A DNA stretch of 64,000 bases from Shinella curvata (GTDB taxonomy: Bacteria; Pseudomonadota; Alphaproteobacteria; Rhizobiales; Rhizobiaceae), in contig NZ_JALJCJ010000001.1 of the NCBI RefSeq assembly GCF_022899935.1, positions 642,053-706,052 on the forward strand. The letters run 5' to 3'. Made by a program: the position numbers and the translations under genes. The notes beneath the pieces are model-generated. The model saw nothing but the letters and a program-made list of their open reading frames with translations, ran no database searches and was not told the DNA's origin. This document shows positions 1 through 8,635 of the stretch, in pieces; position 1 is the first letter of the stretch, and each line of letters opens with the position of its first letter.

Positions 1-1112
1 CGATCTATGTCACCTCACCGCGAGAGAGCGCCACGGTCTATGCGGATGCCGGCGGCACGATCATCGGCGGCGATCTCTCCAACACCGCGCGCGCCCGCAA
101 CATGAATTTCATCAATGATGACGACTGGCCGAAAGAAGCGGCCATCGAAAGCCTGACCGGCGTCATCGGCGGCCAGCCCATCATCCGCGATCTCACCGTC
201 TATCCGAAATCCGTGCAGGTGAAGGCCGACCATCCCACCACCAAGGGAGCTACGGTCGGCTACTCCTGGGACATTTCCGGCGTCATGCGCTCACCGATCT
301 CTTCCCCGATGTTCCCCGGCACCGAACAGGAGCCGGCGCTGTCGCTTGGCGAGATCGACCTTTCCAAACTGAGCCAGGTGCGCGACGCCGCCAAGAAAGC
401 CTGGGGCAACGACAAATCGACGCTGAACTACATGATGCTGCGGCTGTTTTCCGACGGCCCCGGCAAGCCGGAGCCGCGCTGGACGGTGCATTTCACCGAC
501 TGGACACAATCGGGTGAGCTGGCACTGTTCACCAACAGCGGCACCGTCGATCTGACCGCTGACGGCACCGTGCGGGCGACCGACCTGCCCGATGCGCGCC
601 AGCCCAACCGCAACTGGCTCGACGCCACGACGACGCGCGACGTGTTTGCCGTGGTGAACGAGCAATTCGGCAAGAATGCACGGTTCGCCGAACTCAGCGT
701 GTCCAACGATTCCATGCGGATTCTGGCCGAAGTGCCGGATACACCCGGCAAGATGCGCGAATACAATGCCAACGACCGGGGGATCACAGCCTCCAGCATG
801 ATGATGCCCTGGGATGCGGAGTTCCATCCAGAGCGACTGTTCCGCATGGACGACCTTGCCTTTTTCTCGGCGGAAAAGCTCAATGAGTTGACAGCCCGCA
901 CCTTCACGCGGCTGAAGGTCGGCTCGGACATGTCGCTCAGCCGCTACACCTTCTCCATCGGCCAGCTGATGTCGCCGGACGGCAGCTTCATGGTGCCCTC
1001 GCCCGATGGCAAGGTCACGCTGGAAATCCGCCTCGAGGGGCAGGACGGCTGGAAAGGCGGGCGCGTCACCTATTCCTCGACCGGTGAGGAAATCGATGTG
1101 GTGATGCCATAA
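1..1112 (+). CDS. Hypothetical protein, 5'-truncated by the window edge
   Basis: The frame is open from base 3 to a TAA at 1110-1112 and gives at least 369 residues; the true start lies upstream. An internal ATG at 102 has no convincing ribosome binding site and the frame continues before it. The protein is soluble-looking, rich in Asp, Thr and Ser, with no transmembrane segment in the visible part. It seems to contain two or three loosely similar beta-rich modules, each running from a conserved DL start to a strand of the GTVDLTADG or GKVTLEIRL kind. I do not recognise the family and assign no function. It ends six bases from the convergent Lrp-type gene. Confidence 0.75.
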   Translation, partial: IYVTSPRESATVYADAGGTIIGGDLSNTARARNMNFINDDDWPKEAAIESLTGVIGGQPIIRDLTVYPKSVQVKADHPTTKGATVGYSWDISGVMRSPISSPMFPGTEQEPALSLGEIDLSKLSQVRDAAKKAWGNDKSTLNYMMLRLFSDGPGKPEPRWTVHFTDWTQSGELALFTNSGTVDLTADGTVRATDLPDARQPNRNWLDATTTRDVFAVVNEQFGKNARFAELSVSNDSMRILAEVPDTPGKMREYNANDRGITASSMMMPWDAEFHPERLFRMDDLAFFSAEKLNELTARTFTRLKVGSDMSLSRYTFSIGQLMSPDGSFMVPSPDGKVTLEIRLEGQDGWKGGRVTYSSTGEEIDVVMP

Positions 1113-1118
1113 CGCCTG

Positions 1119-1550
1119 TCAAAGCGTGGTCAGCAGCAGGCTGGTCTCGGATTTCGACACGCCGTCCATGGCGCGGATGCCGCGCAGCACGCGCTCGAAC
1201 TCCACGAGATTTTCCGCATGCAACTCGGCGACCAGGTCCCAGGCACCGTTCGTCGTGTGCAAGGCGCGTACTTCTGGGATACCGCGCAGCGCTTTCACAG
1301 CGGCGAGTGTCTTCTGGCCGGTGATCTCGATCATCGTGATGGCGCGCACCGCATGGGGATCGTCCGCCTCCGTCACCCGCACGGTGAACCCTGAAATGAC
1401 ACCGTCACGCGTCAACCGGTCGATACGGTTCTGCACCGTGCCGCGCGAGACGTTGAGCTCAGCGGCGAGCGCCGAAAGCGAGGCACGGCCGTCTTTGCGC
1501 AGGAGGGCGAGAAGTTTGCGGTCGATCGTGTCCATAATATCCGTTGTCAT
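1119..1550 (-). CDS. Lrp/AsnC family transcriptional regulator
   Basis: A 143-residue protein of typical Lrp/AsnC length. The N-terminal winged helix (about 8-60) opens with DTIDRKLLALLRKDGRASLSALA and has recognition helix SRGTVQNRIDRL; the C-terminal RAM ligand-binding domain (about 70-140) contains the GAWDLVAEL segment. Such regulators usually sense amino acids and control the adjacent gene. It is divergent from the RocB-like peptidase at 1676, and the 125-bp gap holds a perfect 13-bp inverted repeat, so control of itself and the peptidase is the likely job (inference). The ATG at 1550 is used; an ATG five codons downstream is an alternative. Confidence 0.92.
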   Translation of the reverse strand: MTTDIMDTIDRKLLALLRKDGRASLSALAAELNVSRGTVQNRIDRLTRDGVISGFTVRVTEADDPHAVRAITMIEITGQKTLAAVKALRGIPEVRALHTTNGAWDLVAELHAENLVEFERVLRGIRAMDGVSKSETSLLLTTL

Positions 1551-1567
1551 AACGCCAGATCTGAGTG

Positions 1568-1616
1568 GCGAAACGGCAATTTAAGGTGCAATTTTTTCAA
1601 AAGATTGCCGTTTCGC
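1568..1616. promoter_or_regulatory. 13-bp perfect inverted repeat, candidate Lrp-type operator
   Basis: GCGAAACGGCAAT at 1568-1580 is exactly mirrored by ATTGCCGTTTCGC at 1604-1616, with a 23-bp AT-rich spacer. It lies between the divergent Lrp-type gene and the RocB-like peptidase gene. The arms are about 36 bp apart start to start, compatible with two regulator dimers on one helix face. Confidence 0.6.
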
Positions 1617-1675
1617 TTGTCGCCATCCTTGGATAGCGTTCGTCTCAATGCAACCGCTTTCGACAGGCGCCCTTC

Positions 1676-3319
1676 ATGACGACTGAAAATGCCATCCACA
1701 CCGCCGCCGCCCGCGCCAAAAATCTTTCGCTGCTGATGACCCGCTGGCCGAGTGTCACCGGCTCGCCGGATGAAGCGGCCTTTTCGGAAAGTCTGCGAGC
1801 GAATCTGGCCGAAACACCCTATTTCAAGAGCCATCCCGACCAGATCTTTACCGTGGATAGCCATGGCGAACCGATGACGCAGAATGTCGTGGCGCTGGTG
1901 CGCGGCCGCGGCCGGCGCGCGGTGGTTCTGGCGGGGCATTTCGATACCGTATCCATTGCCAATTACGGCACATTGGCGCCGCTCGCCTGCGATCCGGAAC
2001 CGCTGACGAACGCCCTGCTCCAGGAGTTGCGCAGCCGCCCGCTGAACGGCGCGGAGACGAAGGCGCTCAAGGATTTCGAGAGTGGCGATTTCATTGCTGG
2101 GCGCGGCCTACTCGACATGAAAAGCGGCCTTGCCGCTGGCATCGCCGCGCTGGAGCGTTTTGCCGGGCTGGAGGCGCCTGAGGGTAACATCCTCTTCGTC
2201 GCGACGCCCGACGAAGAGAATCGCTCGCGTGGCATGCGCAGTTTGCGCAATGCCCTTCCGGAGATCGCCCGCCGCTTCGACCTCGATATCGTCGGCGGCA
2301 TCAATCTGGATGCATCGAGCTGCGAGCGCGACGGCGAGGAAGGCCGCGCGGTCTATCTCGGCTCGATCGGCAAATTCGCGCCCTTCGCCTTCGTCATCGG
2401 CCGCCCCACCCATGCCGGCTATCCGTTCAACGGCACCAGCGCCCATCGCATCAGTGCGGAAATCGTGCGCGCCATGGATACCGTGCCGGAATTGAGCGAC
2501 GAGGCCTTTGGCGAGCGTTCTCCACCGCCGGTCTGCCTGGAAGCGCGCGATATCCGGGACGGCTATGACGTCACGACGCCGGATCGTGTCTGGCTCTCCT
2601 TCAACTGGCTGACCCACCGCCGCAGCCCCGCCGAAATTCTCGGCGAATTCCGGACAATCGTGACCGGCGCGCTGAACGCCGCGCTGGAAGCGCAGGACGC
2701 CCATAAGGCGCGCTATCGTGGCCGGCCGGCAACGAAGACCGAAGGCACCGTTCTGACCTATGCGGAGCTTCTGGAACGGCTGAAGGCGCGTGGCGGCGAT
2801 GCACTCGACCGTCTCGCCGCGCTGGACCGATCATTGTCTGGCGGCACCGACCCTCTGAAGGTCAGCCGCGAGATCGTGGCGGCGGCAGCGATGGAAGCCG
2901 GCATCGAAGGCCCCGCCATCATCATCGGCTTCGGCAGCCTGCACTATCCGCTGGTCCATCTGGAGCGCGCCGGCGAAGGCGTACGCTCGATACAGGCCCG
3001 GCTGGAGACTGTCATGCAGGACACCGCCAAGCGGCACGGCACGTCGATCAAGTTCAAGCAGATCTTTGCCGGCATTTCCGACATGAGCTTTTTCGGGCAT
3101 CGGCCGGATGCCGGCGACACCGGCCTGCTCACCGCCAACACGCCGTCAGCGGCCTTCACGGATGATGCACCGGACGGCTTGCTGTCCTTCCCAACTGTCA
3201 ATATCGGGCCTTGGGGGCGGGATTATCACCAGAAGTGGGAGCGCGTGCATGCGCCTTACACATTCGAGGTGCTGCCGGATTTGGTGTTCGAGTCGGCGCT
3301 GGCGTGGCTGGCGGAATAG
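1676..3319 (+). CDS. M20/M25/M40 family metallopeptidase, RocB-like
   Basis: A 547-residue protein of the M20 dizinc amidohydrolase family, resembling the arginine-utilisation protein RocB, which is longer than ordinary M20 enzymes. Visible metal-site motifs are LAGHFDTVS (about residue 90), GRGLLDMKSGLAAG (about 145) and TPDEENRSRGM (about 180); further histidines lie in the GRPTHAGYPF segment, where the dimerisation domain normally sits. The substrate is probably an N-acyl amino acid or dipeptide-like compound, but the sequence does not fix it. No signal peptide is seen, so it should be cytoplasmic. It is divergent from an Lrp-type regulator, which suggests amino-acid-responsive expression. 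Translation starts at ATG 1676 with only a weak purine stretch upstream. Confidence 0.88.
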   Translation: MTTENAIHTAAARAKNLSLLMTRWPSVTGSPDEAAFSESLRANLAETPYFKSHPDQIFTVDSHGEPMTQNVVALVRGRGRRAVVLAGHFDTVSIANYGTLAPLACDPEPLTNALLQELRSRPLNGAETKALKDFESGDFIAGRGLLDMKSGLAAGIAALERFAGLEAPEGNILFVATPDEENRSRGMRSLRNALPEIARRFDLDIVGGINLDASSCERDGEEGRAVYLGSIGKFAPFAFVIGRPTHAGYPFNGTSAHRISAEIVRAMDTVPELSDEAFGERSPPPVCLEARDIRDGYDVTTPDRVWLSFNWLTHRRSPAEILGEFRTIVTGALNAALEAQDAHKARYRGRPATKTEGTVLTYAELLERLKARGGDALDRLAALDRSLSGGTDPLKVSREIVAAAAMEAGIEGPAIIIGFGSLHYPLVHLERAGEGVRSIQARLETVMQDTAKRHGTSIKFKQIFAGISDMSFFGHRPDAGDTGLLTANTPSAAFTDDAPDGLLSFPTVNIGPWGRDYHQKWERVHAPYTFEVLPDLVFESALAWLAE

Positions 3320-3330
3320 GCAAGAAAGGC

Positions 3331-3470
3331 CCTCTCTGCCTGCCGGCATCTCCCCCACAAGGGGGGAGAAAGGCTAGAAGCTAACTCCTCGCGAGCGATT
3401 CTGCACCGAGCATGCCGCACGTTAAGTCCCTCCTCCTTGTGGGGAGGGATTTAGGGAGGGGTCTTCCCCG
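3331..3470. repeat. Rhizobial-type intergenic palindromic repeat
   Basis: The gap between two convergent genes holds two related, oppositely oriented palindromic blocks: TCTCCCCCACAAGGGGGGAGA near 3350-3370 and CCCTCCTCCTTGTGGGGAGG near 3427-3447. The C-run/ACAAG/G-run pattern is a very common interspersed palindrome in Rhizobiaceae intergenic regions (RIME-like). It can form strong hairpins and may end transcription from both flanking genes. Confidence 0.6.
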
Positions 3471-4694
3471 TCAGGCGGCGAGCCGCTCCGTGCTCAGCAG
3501 ACGGCCGAGGCGGGAAATACCCTCCTCAATGGTCGCGGCGTCCGCGCAGGAGAAGCTGAGACGCAGCGTGTTGGCGCCGCTACCATCGGCGTGGAAGGCC
3601 TGGCCGGGCACGAAGGCGACCTTTTCCGTTTCAATGGAGCGGGCAAGCAGCTTGGCACCGTCCATGCCCGCCGGCAGCGTGACCCAGACGAACATACCGC
3701 CTTCCGGCTTCGTCCAGGAAACGCCTTCCGGCATATATTTCTGAAGCGCCGCCAGCATGGCATCGCGGCGTGCGCTGTAGGCGGCCTTGATTTTTGCCAC
3801 CTGCGCGTCGAAACCGCGCTCGGCGACATGGGCGATGGCCATCTGGTTAATGGTCGAGGAATGCAGGTCCGCCGCCTGCTTCATCAGCACGAGCTTGCGG
3901 ATGACGGGCGCAGCCGCGACGATGTAGCCGACGCGCAGGCCCGGAGCCAGCGTCTTGGAGAAGCTGCCGCAATAGATGGTGCGGGCGGCATCGATATTGC
4001 CGGTCTTGGCGATTTCCAGCGCCAGGATCGGCGGCACGGCCTCACCGTCATAGCGCAGCGACTGGTAGGCCGCGTCCTCGATGACCGGGATATCCAGCTC
4101 TTCGGCGAGCGCCAGCAGCTTTTCGCGGCCGGCGCGGTCGACGGTCTCGCCGGTCGGATTCGCGAAGTCGGCGGAGAGATAAGCGAACTTGACGCGGCCA
4201 CCGGCCTCTTCCGCCGTGGCGCGATAGGCGTCCGGCGTGCGGTTGCCGGTCAGGCTCAGGCGGTCATAGGTCGGCTCGTAGGCATTGAAGGCCTGCAGCG
4301 CGCCGAGATAGGTCGGCCAGGTGACGAGCGCGGTGTCCTTCGGCGACAGGAACAGTTTGCCGAGATAATCGAGGCCCTGCTGCGAACCGGAAACTATGAA
4401 GACGTTTTCGGCCGTACAGGGAATGTCGAGCTTGCCCATTTCACCGGCGAGCCATTCGCGCAAAGGCTTGTAGCCCTCGCTGACGGAATATTGCAGGCCT
4501 GCGGCCGCGCCCTCGCCCGCCAGCACATCCGTATAGGCGGCGGAGAAGGCTTCCTTGGGAAACAGCGCCGGATCCGGAATACCGCCAGCAAACGAGATGA
4601 TATCGGGCCGTTCCAGCAGTTTCAGGAGTTCACGGATTTCGGATGCCTTCATCCGCGACGCGCGGGTCGCGAAGGCCTGTTCCCATTTGAACAT
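3471..4694 (-). CDS. PLP-dependent aminotransferase, class I/II (MocR/2-aminoadipate type without HTH)
   Basis: A 407-residue fold-type I aminotransferase. PLP-site motifs include the catalytic lysine in YCGSFSKTLAPGLRVGY (about 240) and the nucleotide-anchoring SGSQQGLDYLGK segment (about 95). The opening SRMKASEIRELLKLLERPDIISFAGGIPDP is typical of LysN/2-aminoadipate and aromatic aminotransferase-like proteins; substrate cannot be fixed from sequence. ATG 4694 is preferred over an in-frame ATG eleven codons upstream because GAGGAA lies six bases before it. An inverted repeat at 4744-4770 overlaps a TTGACA-like -35 box on the same strand, so regulated transcription is likely. Confidence 0.87.
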   Translation of the reverse strand: MFKWEQAFATRASRMKASEIRELLKLLERPDIISFAGGIPDPALFPKEAFSAAYTDVLAGEGAAAGLQYSVSEGYKPLREWLAGEMGKLDIPCTAENVFIVSGSQQGLDYLGKLFLSPKDTALVTWPTYLGALQAFNAYEPTYDRLSLTGNRTPDAYRATAEEAGGRVKFAYLSADFANPTGETVDRAGREKLLALAEELDIPVIEDAAYQSLRYDGEAVPPILALEIAKTGNIDAARTIYCGSFSKTLAPGLRVGYIVAAAPVIRKLVLMKQAADLHSSTINQMAIAHVAERGFDAQVAKIKAAYSARRDAMLAALQKYMPEGVSWTKPEGGMFVWVTLPAGMDGAKLLARSIETEKVAFVPGQAFHADGSGANTLRLSFSCADAATIEEGISRLGRLLSTERLAA

Positions 4695-4743
4695 AGGGGT
4701 TTCCTCGGGCTTGTTGTTTGAACGCACCTCATCACGGCGCCGT

Positions 4744-4770
4744 ATTTATGTCAATAATGCTGACCTAAAT
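4744..4770 (-). promoter_or_regulatory. Inverted repeat over a -35-like box upstream of the aminotransferase
   Basis: ATTTATGTCA (4744-4753) and TGACCTAAAT (4761-4770) form a 10-bp inverted repeat with one mismatch and a 7-bp spacer, about 50 bp upstream of the aminotransferase start. On the minus strand it contains TTGACA, a plausible -35 element. A repressor or activator operator is inferred; the regulator is unknown. Confidence 0.45.
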
Positions 4771-4868
4771 ATTCGCACGCCGAAAAAGGTGCACCAACAA
4801 GACTACGCACAGAGAAAGACTGTCCGGACCGTGGCTGCTCCGGCAACCCTTTCAGACTGCGTAAGCGC

Positions 4869-4970
4869 TCAGGTGGCGCGGTCGCTGTAAAGGCTGAGCA
4901 GCACCAGCATGGCTATACTGCCCAGGATAAAAAGGTCGAACCAGGCGAAGTATTGGATAATCGTGGTCAT
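4869..4970 (-). CDS. Small single-pass membrane protein (33 residues)
   Basis: A short ORF with strong expression signals. ATG at 4970 is preceded by AGGAGG with eight bases spacing and ends at TGA 4869-4871. The product begins MTTIIQYFAWFDLFILG and continues through a hydrophobic stretch to residue 27, then a short polar tail SDRAT, so it should be a single-pass inner-membrane peptide. A promoter-like pair lies upstream at 5009-5014 and 5032-5037 with a 17-bp spacer, bracketed by an inverted repeat. I recognise no family. It sits between the ilvC terminator and the aminotransferase, on the same strand, and appears to be its own transcription unit. Confidence 0.62.
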   Translation of the reverse strand: MTTIIQYFAWFDLFILGSIAMLVLLSLYSDRAT

Positions 4971-5001
4971 CGCACCATCCTCCTGACGGCTGAACGAAAC
5001 A

Positions 5002-5038
5002 CTTGCGTATTTTGTTCCCGTTTCGGCATTCACGCAAG
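5002..5038 (-). promoter_or_regulatory. Promoter with flanking inverted repeat for the 33-residue protein gene
   Basis: On the minus strand TTGCGT (5032-5037) and CAAAAT (5009-5014) are separated by 17 bp, a sigma70-like arrangement placing the start about 30 bases before the ATG. CTTGCGT (5002-5008) and ACGCAAG (5032-5038) are perfect inverted arms; one covers the -35 box, the other the expected transcription start. Confidence 0.45.
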
Positions 5039-5082
5039 ATTATTACTTGCTGCGCCGCAATAAGTCAGAGGATGCGCTGCAT

Positions 5083-5103
5083 TATTTCAGCTTGACTGAA
5101 ATA
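5083..5103. promoter_or_regulatory. 8-bp inverted repeat of unknown role
   Basis: TATTTCAG (5083-5090) and CTGAAATA (5096-5103) form a perfect inverted repeat with a 5-bp spacer just downstream of the ilvC terminator and upstream of the small membrane protein promoter. It could be a second weak terminator or an operator. Confidence 0.35.
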
Positions 5104-5104
5104 G

Positions 5105-5128
5105 AAAGCCGGGCGGATACCGCCCGGC
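5105..5128 (-). terminator. Rho-independent terminator of ilvC
   Basis: The perfect 9-bp stem GCCGGGCGG / CCGCCCGGC (5108-5116 and 5120-5128) has a 3-base loop and on the minus strand is followed by TTTCTATTT. It lies 29 bases past the ilvC stop codon. Confidence 0.8.
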
Positions 5129-5156
5129 CCTTCGTCTGCGCTTTCGCGCGGGACGA

Positions 5157-6233
<1,077 letters not shown>

Positions 6234-6890
6234 TTACCCTTTCGCGCCGTGAAGCGTCAGGAAGGCGTCGACCGCCTTCTCCGCGCGTGGCGAGAATTCC
6301 TTTTTGAGTGCACTCGCGTCCTCGCCCAGCAACATGCGCAGATGCATGTCGGAGACGACGAGGCCGTAGAGCGTGCCGTATGCCGCGTCGGCGGTGTCGA
6401 ATGCAAGCAGCTTCGCCTTGCGGCCGGCTTCCAGCAGCGCTGCGGCGCGCTTGCCGATCTGCCGGCGCCCCCGCTCCTGCAACAGGCGACCGAGACCGGC
6501 GCCCTCGCGGCTCGCCTGGCCGATGGCAAGACGGTTCAGCGCCAGCGACACATCGCCCGAGAGAACATCGATGAGATCGCCCGCGAAGGCGACGAGATGC
6601 TTGCGCAGGCTTTCCGCCGTCAGCGCACGCGCATCGACCTCAACGGTGCGAACCTTGCCGGCCTGATAGGTGATCATCGCCGAGATGAGCCCGTCGCGAT
6701 CGCCGAACCACTTATAGAGACTTTCCTTCGAACAGTTCGCGGCGCGCGCAACGCCCGCCGTGGTCAAGGCCCGCTCGCCACCTTCCACCAGCAGGCCGAG
6801 CGCACGCTCCAGCACCGCGCCCTGACGTTCCGTCAGTCCCGCGGCGGCTGCGCCCGTCTTTGCCTGCTCTGCGATCTGCAAGATTTCCAC
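6234..6890 (-). CDS. TetR/AcrR family transcriptional regulator
   Basis: A 218-residue TetR-family repressor. The N-terminal HTH (about 22-68) reads GVARAANCSKESLYKWFGDRDGLI, a classic TetR recognition region; the C-terminal region (about 90-215) would be the ligand-binding and dimerisation domain. The start is GTG at 6890; the site upstream is weak. A perfect 16-bp palindrome lies 12 bp before the start, strongly suggesting autoregulation. There is no closely divergent gene (the next + strand gene begins 386 bp away), so any other target is unclear. Confidence 0.88.
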   Translation of the reverse strand: MEILQIAEQAKTGAAAAGLTERQGAVLERALGLLVEGGERALTTAGVARAANCSKESLYKWFGDRDGLISAMITYQAGKVRTVEVDARALTAESLRKHLVAFAGDLIDVLSGDVSLALNRLAIGQASREGAGLGRLLQERGRRQIGKRAAALLEAGRKAKLLAFDTADAAYGTLYGLVVSDMHLRMLLGEDASALKKEFSPRAEKAVDAFLTLHGAKG

Positions 6891-6901
6891 CCGTCATTTT
6901 G

Positions 6902-6917
6902 CGTACCGTACGGTACG
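6902..6917. promoter_or_regulatory. 16-bp perfect palindrome, candidate TetR operator
   Basis: CGTACCGTACGGTACG is self-complementary over all 16 bases and sits 12 bp upstream of the TetR-family GTG start. Length and position are typical of a TetR autoregulatory operator. Confidence 0.65.
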
Positions 6918-7276
6918 GTTCGCATCTTCTAGCGATGTATGATCTTCTGGTCAACGCCCTTCTTGCCGCGACTGAAAAAACCGCAATCCGGCGCCTTGAT
7001 ATTTTGGCGCGCCGACCCAAGCGAGCATTGCAACGCACAAAGGCGCTCAAAAATTTCTTCCGCCTATGTCGCTGTTTTGAAACAGAACTCCAATGCGAAG
7101 CAACAACGGACGGGTGGCGAACAAAATATTTCGCTTCCCAATCCGTTTCCCCTTGTTAAGATTTGTGAGACCTGCGGTGCAGCAGGCCGATTTGCGTCGT
7201 GCATCGGCAAGCCTCATCCCCAGGATCAGAGTACTGGAGTAACAAGCGAAACGCCCTTACGCCAAGGAGACAGAAA
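6918..7276. other. 359-bp intergenic region without a supported gene
   Basis: No ORF here has a credible start site or recognisable product; short frames reaching into it show no family features. It is less GC-rich than its flanks and contains several A/T runs. An AAGGAG-type ribosome binding site at 7264-7270 belongs to the next gene. The stretch could hold its promoter and a long 5' leader, or a small RNA, but I see no clear hairpin plus U-run inside it. Confidence 0.4.
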
Positions 7277-7657
7277 ATGTTGAATTTCCTGCCAGACCTT
7301 CACGAAGGACATGCTCCCATCACGCTTCAGCAACTGTTTGGTGACGCTCTTGAGGCCTTCGATGCCTGGGAAGACGAACGCGCCGAACCGATGGTGATCT
7401 TCGAAGACAAGATCGTCCCCATTGGCGCCGTGTTCGACAGCATGCTGGACTGCACCGACCTCCTGCCGCGCACCATGGCAGATATCGTTGCCGATAGCCT
7501 CGCCCGCAATCCGTCAGCACCGGAAACGGAAATCGCCACCTTCGGCGATGCCGCGCGCCTTGCATCCGCACTCGTCGAACAGCGCCGGCTGTGCGGCGAA
7601 GCCGCCATCGCCGCCTTCCTCGACCATAACCGCGTCGATAAGCGTCGCCCCGCCTGA
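7277..7657 (+). CDS. Conserved hypothetical protein (126 residues)
   Basis: ATG 7277 has AAGGAGA seven bases upstream and the frame ends directly before a strong terminator, so this is a real single-gene unit. The product is acidic and cytoplasmic-looking: N-terminal MLNFLPDLHEGHAPITLQQLFGDALEAFDAWEDE, then helical segments rich in Ala and Leu, ending DHNRVDKRRPA. No catalytic motif or transmembrane segment is seen. I do not recognise the family; no function is proposed. Confidence 0.75.
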   Translation: MLNFLPDLHEGHAPITLQQLFGDALEAFDAWEDERAEPMVIFEDKIVPIGAVFDSMLDCTDLLPRTMADIVADSLARNPSAPETEIATFGDAARLASALVEQRRLCGEAAIAAFLDHNRVDKRRPA

Positions 7658-7662
7658 GCCCG

Positions 7663-7689
7663 AAAAGCCCCGCTTCTGCGGGGCTTTTT
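7663..7689 (+). terminator. Rho-independent terminator
   Basis: An 11-bp stem AAAAGCCCCGC / GCGGGGCTTTT with a TTCT loop, ending in five T residues, directly follows the 126-residue protein gene. Confidence 0.9.
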
Positions 7690-7770
7690 GTGCCGGCAGC
7701 CCGCGCGAGAATAATTTGCGCCGCTCGCCCGTTACGGGAGTATCCACCCTCCTGTTTCGGAACCCGCGCC

Positions 7771-8067
7771 ATGCTTCGTCTCGCCGCCGTCGCCCTGCTC
7801 GCCTCGACCCTTTCCGCCGCCGCAACCGACGAGCCGCCCTATGTCGGCACGTGGGATTGCGAGGTCGCGACCTTCACGTTCACCGCCGACAGCTATGATT
7901 CGGGCGAAGGCCCGATGCCAATTCTCAAGAGCGAGAAGGATGGCGGTGCCTATACGCTGACCTTTGCCGACGACTACCGCATCGGTCTGGCCAATTTCAC
8001 CGGCACCGAAATGGACTGGGCATCCGAGGCAAGCGGCGATACCTTCCATTGCAAGAAAATCGACTGA
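7771..8067 (+). CDS. Small secreted hypothetical protein (98 residues)
   Basis: ATG 7771 begins a typical Sec signal peptide, MLRLAAVALLASTLSAAA, with likely cleavage after residue 18. The mature part is about 80 residues, acidic, with two cysteines (WDCEVATF and FHCKKID) that could form a disulfide and a repeated YTLTFADDYRIGL-like beta pattern resembling small lipocalin-like or membrane-inhibitor-like domains. This resemblance is only visual. It is 13 bp upstream of another exported small protein, so the two may be co-transcribed. Confidence 0.7.
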   Translation: MLRLAAVALLASTLSAAATDEPPYVGTWDCEVATFTFTADSYDSGEGPMPILKSEKDGGAYTLTFADDYRIGLANFTGTEMDWASEASGDTFHCKKID

Positions 8068-8080
8068 CAAGGGCTGCCCG

Positions 8081-8443
8081 ATGAAAAAGACGCTTCTTGC
8101 CGTACTTCTCGCTTTGGCTGCCCTGCCCGATATCGCCCAAGCCGCCGAGAGCCGCTGCGGCTGGCTGCAGAACCCGACGCCGGGCAACTGGTGGCTGGAC
8201 GATGCCGACGGCACGTGGACGATGATGAGCCAGGGCGGCGGCACCGAACCTGACGGCATGGACCGGATCCCCGATATTTCCGAGGGTGACTATGTGCGCA
8301 CCAACGGCAACTATGGTTATGCCTGCGCCTGTCTGAAGGTCGATACGGACGAGGACGAGGGCCGGATTCTGGCGATTTACGCCTTCCGCCAGCTGCCGAT
8401 CTCGCAATGCGCGAACGATGAGGCACTTTCCGCACCAGAATGA
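8081..8443 (+). CDS. DUF4087 domain secreted protein
   Basis: A 120-residue protein with Sec signal peptide MKKTLLAVLLALAALPDIAQA. The mature protein opens with RCGWLQNPTPGNWWLDDADGTW, the hallmark of DUF4087, and has four cysteines (RCGW, ACAC, QCAND) likely paired by disulfides in the periplasm. Function of the family is unknown. It follows the preceding secreted protein by 13 bp and probably shares its transcript. Confidence 0.85.
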   Translation: MKKTLLAVLLALAALPDIAQAAESRCGWLQNPTPGNWWLDDADGTWTMMSQGGGTEPDGMDRIPDISEGDYVRTNGNYGYACACLKVDTDEDEGRILAIYAFRQLPISQCANDEALSAPE

Positions 8444-8583
8444 ACGGGAGCAGGCAGGCGCGTCTTGACCGGCTGCGTCGAAGCAATTATTTCTCCCGCA
8501 TCGAGATTTGAACGTTGACGTCGCATTTGCGGGTTTCCAGCCTGCAGCTTCACGAACTTCCCCTTCAAATTCGACCACCCAAA

Positions 8584-8600
8584 GCCGCCCGACGGGCGGC
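8584..8600 (+). promoter_or_regulatory. GC-rich hairpin in the cspA leader region
   Basis: GCCGCCC GAC GGGCGGC folds into a 7-bp stem 36 bases before the cspA ATG. No T-run follows on the plus strand, so it is either the end of the upstream unit or a structured element of the cold-shock 5' leader. Confidence 0.4.
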
Positions 8601-8635
8601 CTAAGATTGATTTGACGGCTAGGAAAGGTTTCGTC

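Noticed and set aside
6939-7283. Open frames spanning the 6.9-7.3 kb gap
   Set aside because: No ribosome binding site, no hydrophobic or catalytic pattern, and two frames are open over the same bases; composition looks non-coding.
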